Shown piece by piece: positions 61,556 to 64,000 of a stretch of 64,000 nt of DNA. Every line of letters begins with the position of its first letter. Position 1 is the first letter of the stretch. The translations under genes were made by a program, and so were the position numbers. Under the pieces are notes generated by a model that saw nothing but the letters and a program-made list of their open reading frames with translations, was not told the origin of the DNA and ran no database searches. The stretch lies in contig VXBA01001027.1 of NCBI GenBank assembly GCA_013399895.1, positions 640,303 through 704,302 of the forward strand, in the 5' to 3' direction. The DNA comes from Serilophus lunatus. Taxonomy: Eukaryota > Chordata > Aves > Passeriformes > Eurylaimidae.

Positions 61556-63860
61556 TCACTGAGCTTTCTTGGACATGGCTGTGTGTTTCCTGCTTGGTGG
61601 AGTGGTGTGTGACACCGGCGTGGGCGCTGTGCCGTACCAGAGCTGGAGCAGGATGAGTCCATGGCAGATGTGGAGGGCAAGGGAGCTGCAGACTGTGGAG
61701 GGGTAGGTGTTCCAGCAGAGCTCGATCACACCCAGGAGCAGCACCCTGCAGGGGAAAAAGCCAGGGGTCTGCATGCGGGACACACACCAGCACCCTCACT
61801 CCCAGGCTCCCAGCATATGGGTGGTCCCCCTTCCTGACAGCACATACTTGGGCATGTGGGCGAGCTTGGTGGTTGGGGTGCACCAGAGTAAGTAGGGCAG
61901 TGTGTGGAAATACCAGACATAAAACTGGTAGTGCAGGGAGCGGCTGCAGCAGACACCCAGGAAGTTGGAGGAAAAGAGGATGAAGATTATCTGTGCGCTG
62001 GTGTTAAGGGGGCAAACATGGGGGGCTGGAGGTGTAATCCCATAACACCTTCCTAGCCATCCAGAACAGCTCCTTCCTCAGGACAGCCTGGTCCTGACAA
62101 CACTGCAGGACCTGGAGCCTGATCAAGGTCCTCCCTTCTGTCAAAGGATATTGTTGACAGTCAAGGGAGGGGATGCAGGTTTCCTCTGAGCAGGATCCTT
62201 CAGCAGAGTCAGGATGTTCTCTTTGGAACTGAGGGGGAAGCACAAACATCAATCTCAGCTGCTGAAGTCTGTTCCACCCCAACCTTCCCATGAGACACCA
62301 TGCCTGGGCAGCATGCTCCCCAAAACAGAACAGAAATGCCCCCCACTCCCACCTGCAACCCCAGGACTGGAGCATTGCAGGAGAAGGGGAGTCATGGATT
62401 TGTACCCTGCACTATGGAGGCTGGCAGGGGAACCCCAGGTCTCACCTGTGCCACCGGTGCAGTGCAAATAGCCCCAGGCCAGCCAGGTGAGCCACGAGCA
62501 GTGCAGCATGGAAAGCCCGATTCTGGAAAACCTCTTCTGGGAGGAAGCGCCAGTTTACCGTCCATTTGAACAGGAACTGGCGGCCCAGGTCGAAGGAACG
62601 GGCCAGGTACCCCAAGGGGTTCACAAGCAGGAAGGGCAGCCCCAGAACCACCTGTCAGGGACATACCAGCACCATTGTAGCAGCCATACACCAGATCTCT
62701 GCCACCCTGTCACCTCCTGAGAACCTCAGTGCCACATGGGACCACAGGGACAGTCAGGCAGATGAAAGCCCCATAAATAATTAGACTATTTATCAACTCC
62801 CTGCGTGGAGCCAACACAGATGCTGGTGCCACTGTATCCACCTATGGCTCTCCAGCCCAGCAGTATGCTGTGACATAGGCAGGGCAGCCCACTCGTCCTT
62901 GCTCCTGCAGCCAGTGCAAACGGGGACCCACCTGGAGCAGGGCACAGATGCAGAGCTTGGGGATACAGCCCAGGAGACCAAACCGCTGCAGGAGGAGGAA
63001 GAGGAGTCCAGGTGCAAACAGCAGGATGTTCATCTTCACGGACACAGCCAGGCTGAGTGGGAAGCTGCATTACCACTGCAGACCCACACACGGGAGCGCA
63101 GGCAGCCCCCAAGCTGAGCACAGCCTCCTCCCCAGGGCTGAGCTGGCTCAGGCACCCAGCACGCCACGGAGAGCAGCCCCCAGCCCCTCACCTGAAGAGG
63201 AGGCAGCCCCAGGACCAGCGCTCCTCCAGGAAGAGGTTGACGGCGAGGAAGAGGATGGCCATGGCCACGGGGTCGTTAAAGAGCCGCAGGACAAAGATTG
63301 AGTGGATGCGGTAGGAGGCACAGCACATGAAGAAGAAAACATACGGGGGGACCTTGCAGAGGACAGAGACACATGAGGGTCAGCAGCACCCCGTCCTGGA
63401 CCCCTGGCTGCCACTGAGCCCCTCGCAATCTCAGCCCCCAGCCCTGAGCCCCTGCCCTGGGCCGAGGGCCCAGCAGAGCACGGCAGGCCCCAAGGCAGCC
63501 GGTGCCGGCCCTGCCCCCGGCGCACCTTGCTGGTTCGGCAGTAGATGCGGAAGACGAGGAGCAGGTTGAGGAGGTAGAGGCCAGCGAACAGGTACTGCGC
63601 CAGGCGGATGTTGACACCACGGCCTGTGGCATAGTACAGCCCCAGGAAGATGTAAACAAAGCCGGCAGGATACCTGTGGGGAGATGGGAGTGAGGGGCTG
63701 GGCGGGGTGGCCCCTCCGGGAGCCGCTGGTCATGGGGACCAGGGTGTCCCTGCCACTCACACCAGGGGCCCGGTGTCACCCTTCAGTTGGGTGTAGTCCA
63801 GCGTCCCGTTGGCGAAACCCTCCACCTCCTGCATGTAGGCTTTCCAGTCGATCTCGGTGT
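61556..63860 (-). CDS. ALG3: Dol-P-Man:Man5GlcNAc2-PP-Dol alpha-1,3-mannosyltransferase, 5' exon missing
   Basis: A multi-pass ER membrane enzyme that adds the first lumenal mannose (alpha-1,3, from dolichol-P-mannose) to Man5GlcNAc2-PP-dolichol. Exons on the minus strand, in transcript order: 63860-63761, 63673-63526, 63352-63192, 63052-62932, 62651-62446, 62228-62152, 61992-61848, 61745-61556, giving 381 residues plus stop. Recognisable blocks: TEIDWKAYMQEVEG, DYTQLKGDTGPLVYPAGF, the RLFNDPVAMA loop, SVKMNILLFAPGLLFLL, FDLGRQFLFKWTVNWRFLP, CSRSLHYQFYVWYFHTLPYL and WNTYPSTVCSS. Hydrophobic membrane spans are visible throughout. The exon with the start codon and first membrane segment lies beyond 64000. 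All introns are GT-AG except the one at 61993-62151, which is AT-AC. The poly(A) tail is convergent with VWA5B2. Confidence 0.96.
61993..62151 (-). other. ALG3: AT-AC (U12-type) intron in ALG3
   Basis: The 159-nt intron begins ATATCCTTT (62151-62143), the exact U12 donor consensus, and ends cagcgcAC at 61993. The sequence CCCTTAAC (62010-62003), a good U12 branch-point match, lies about 11 nt before the 3' end. Splicing here joins AAC A with AG ATA ATC, restoring the family reading frame (NQI in human, from memory; NKI here). No GT-AG alternative keeps the frame. Confidence 0.92.
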
Positions 63861-64000
63861 CTGCAGGGACGGTGGGGGTCAGCTGGGGCAAGGAAGCACC
63901 GCAGGGGGTATGGGGGGCTTATCCACCTCCAGACGCCCCAGCCTGATCCTGTGCCTCCATGCCACGATTCCAGCCCAGGCTCTGCCCCCCCCGGCCCCAT
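63861..64000 (-). other. ALG3: ALG3 intron 1 (partial)
   Basis: Sequence upstream of the first visible ALG3 exon, whose acceptor is gtccctgcag. No coding sequence matching the ALG3 N terminus is visible before the window ends. Confidence 0.7.

Overview
This window is vertebrate nuclear DNA, most likely from a bird. It has spliced genes with GT-AG introns, CpG-rich promoters and AATAAA poly(A) signals. Its recognisable repeats are CR1 LINE fragments of the sauropsid type. The gene order AP2M1 - ABCF3 - VWA5B2 - ALG3 matches, from memory, human 3q27, with two further genes between ABCF3 and VWA5B2. Assembly gaps lie at 26469-26503 and 39416-40095, with one N at 45723.

Layout. 1-8832: no recognised coding exon; probably AP2M1 intron 1 and/or upstream DNA. 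8833-25675 (+): AP2M1, the mu2 subunit of the AP-2 clathrin adaptor, complete at 435 codons and including a 6-nt microexon. 26.1-36.83 kb (+): ABCF3, a twin-cassette ABC ATPase, 21 coding exons and 712 codons. 37.25-38.75 kb: a CR1 composite whose middle part is inverted relative to its flanks. 38.75-43.03 kb (+): a PHF13/PHF23-type PHD-finger gene, interrupted by a gap in its first intron. 43.2-45.5 kb (-): an unusual gene with a coding region uninterrupted by introns, for a YqaJ/lambda-exonuclease-type nuclease with a long basic Ala/Ser/Pro-rich N-terminal tail. 45.26-46.26 kb: its CpG-rich promoter region. 48.9-60.97 kb (+): VWA5B2, 21 coding exons and 1287 codons, probably with a non-coding first exon near 49.18 kb. 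61.37-64 kb (-): ALG3, an ER mannosyltransferase, lacking only its first coding exon, which lies beyond the window. It carries a textbook AT-AC (U12-type) intron.

The genes are a syntenic neighbourhood and not a pathway: endocytosis (AP2M1), cytosolic ABC-F ATPase (ABCF3), chromatin reading (PHD gene), a putative nuclease of unknown role, a VIT/vWA protein, and N-glycan assembly (ALG3). Two gene pairs are convergent with close tails: PHD gene/nuclease and VWA5B2/ALG3. The least explained item is the YqaJ-type nuclease gene. Exon boundaries were read by hand from splice signals, reading frame and remembered family sequence; no alignment was run.
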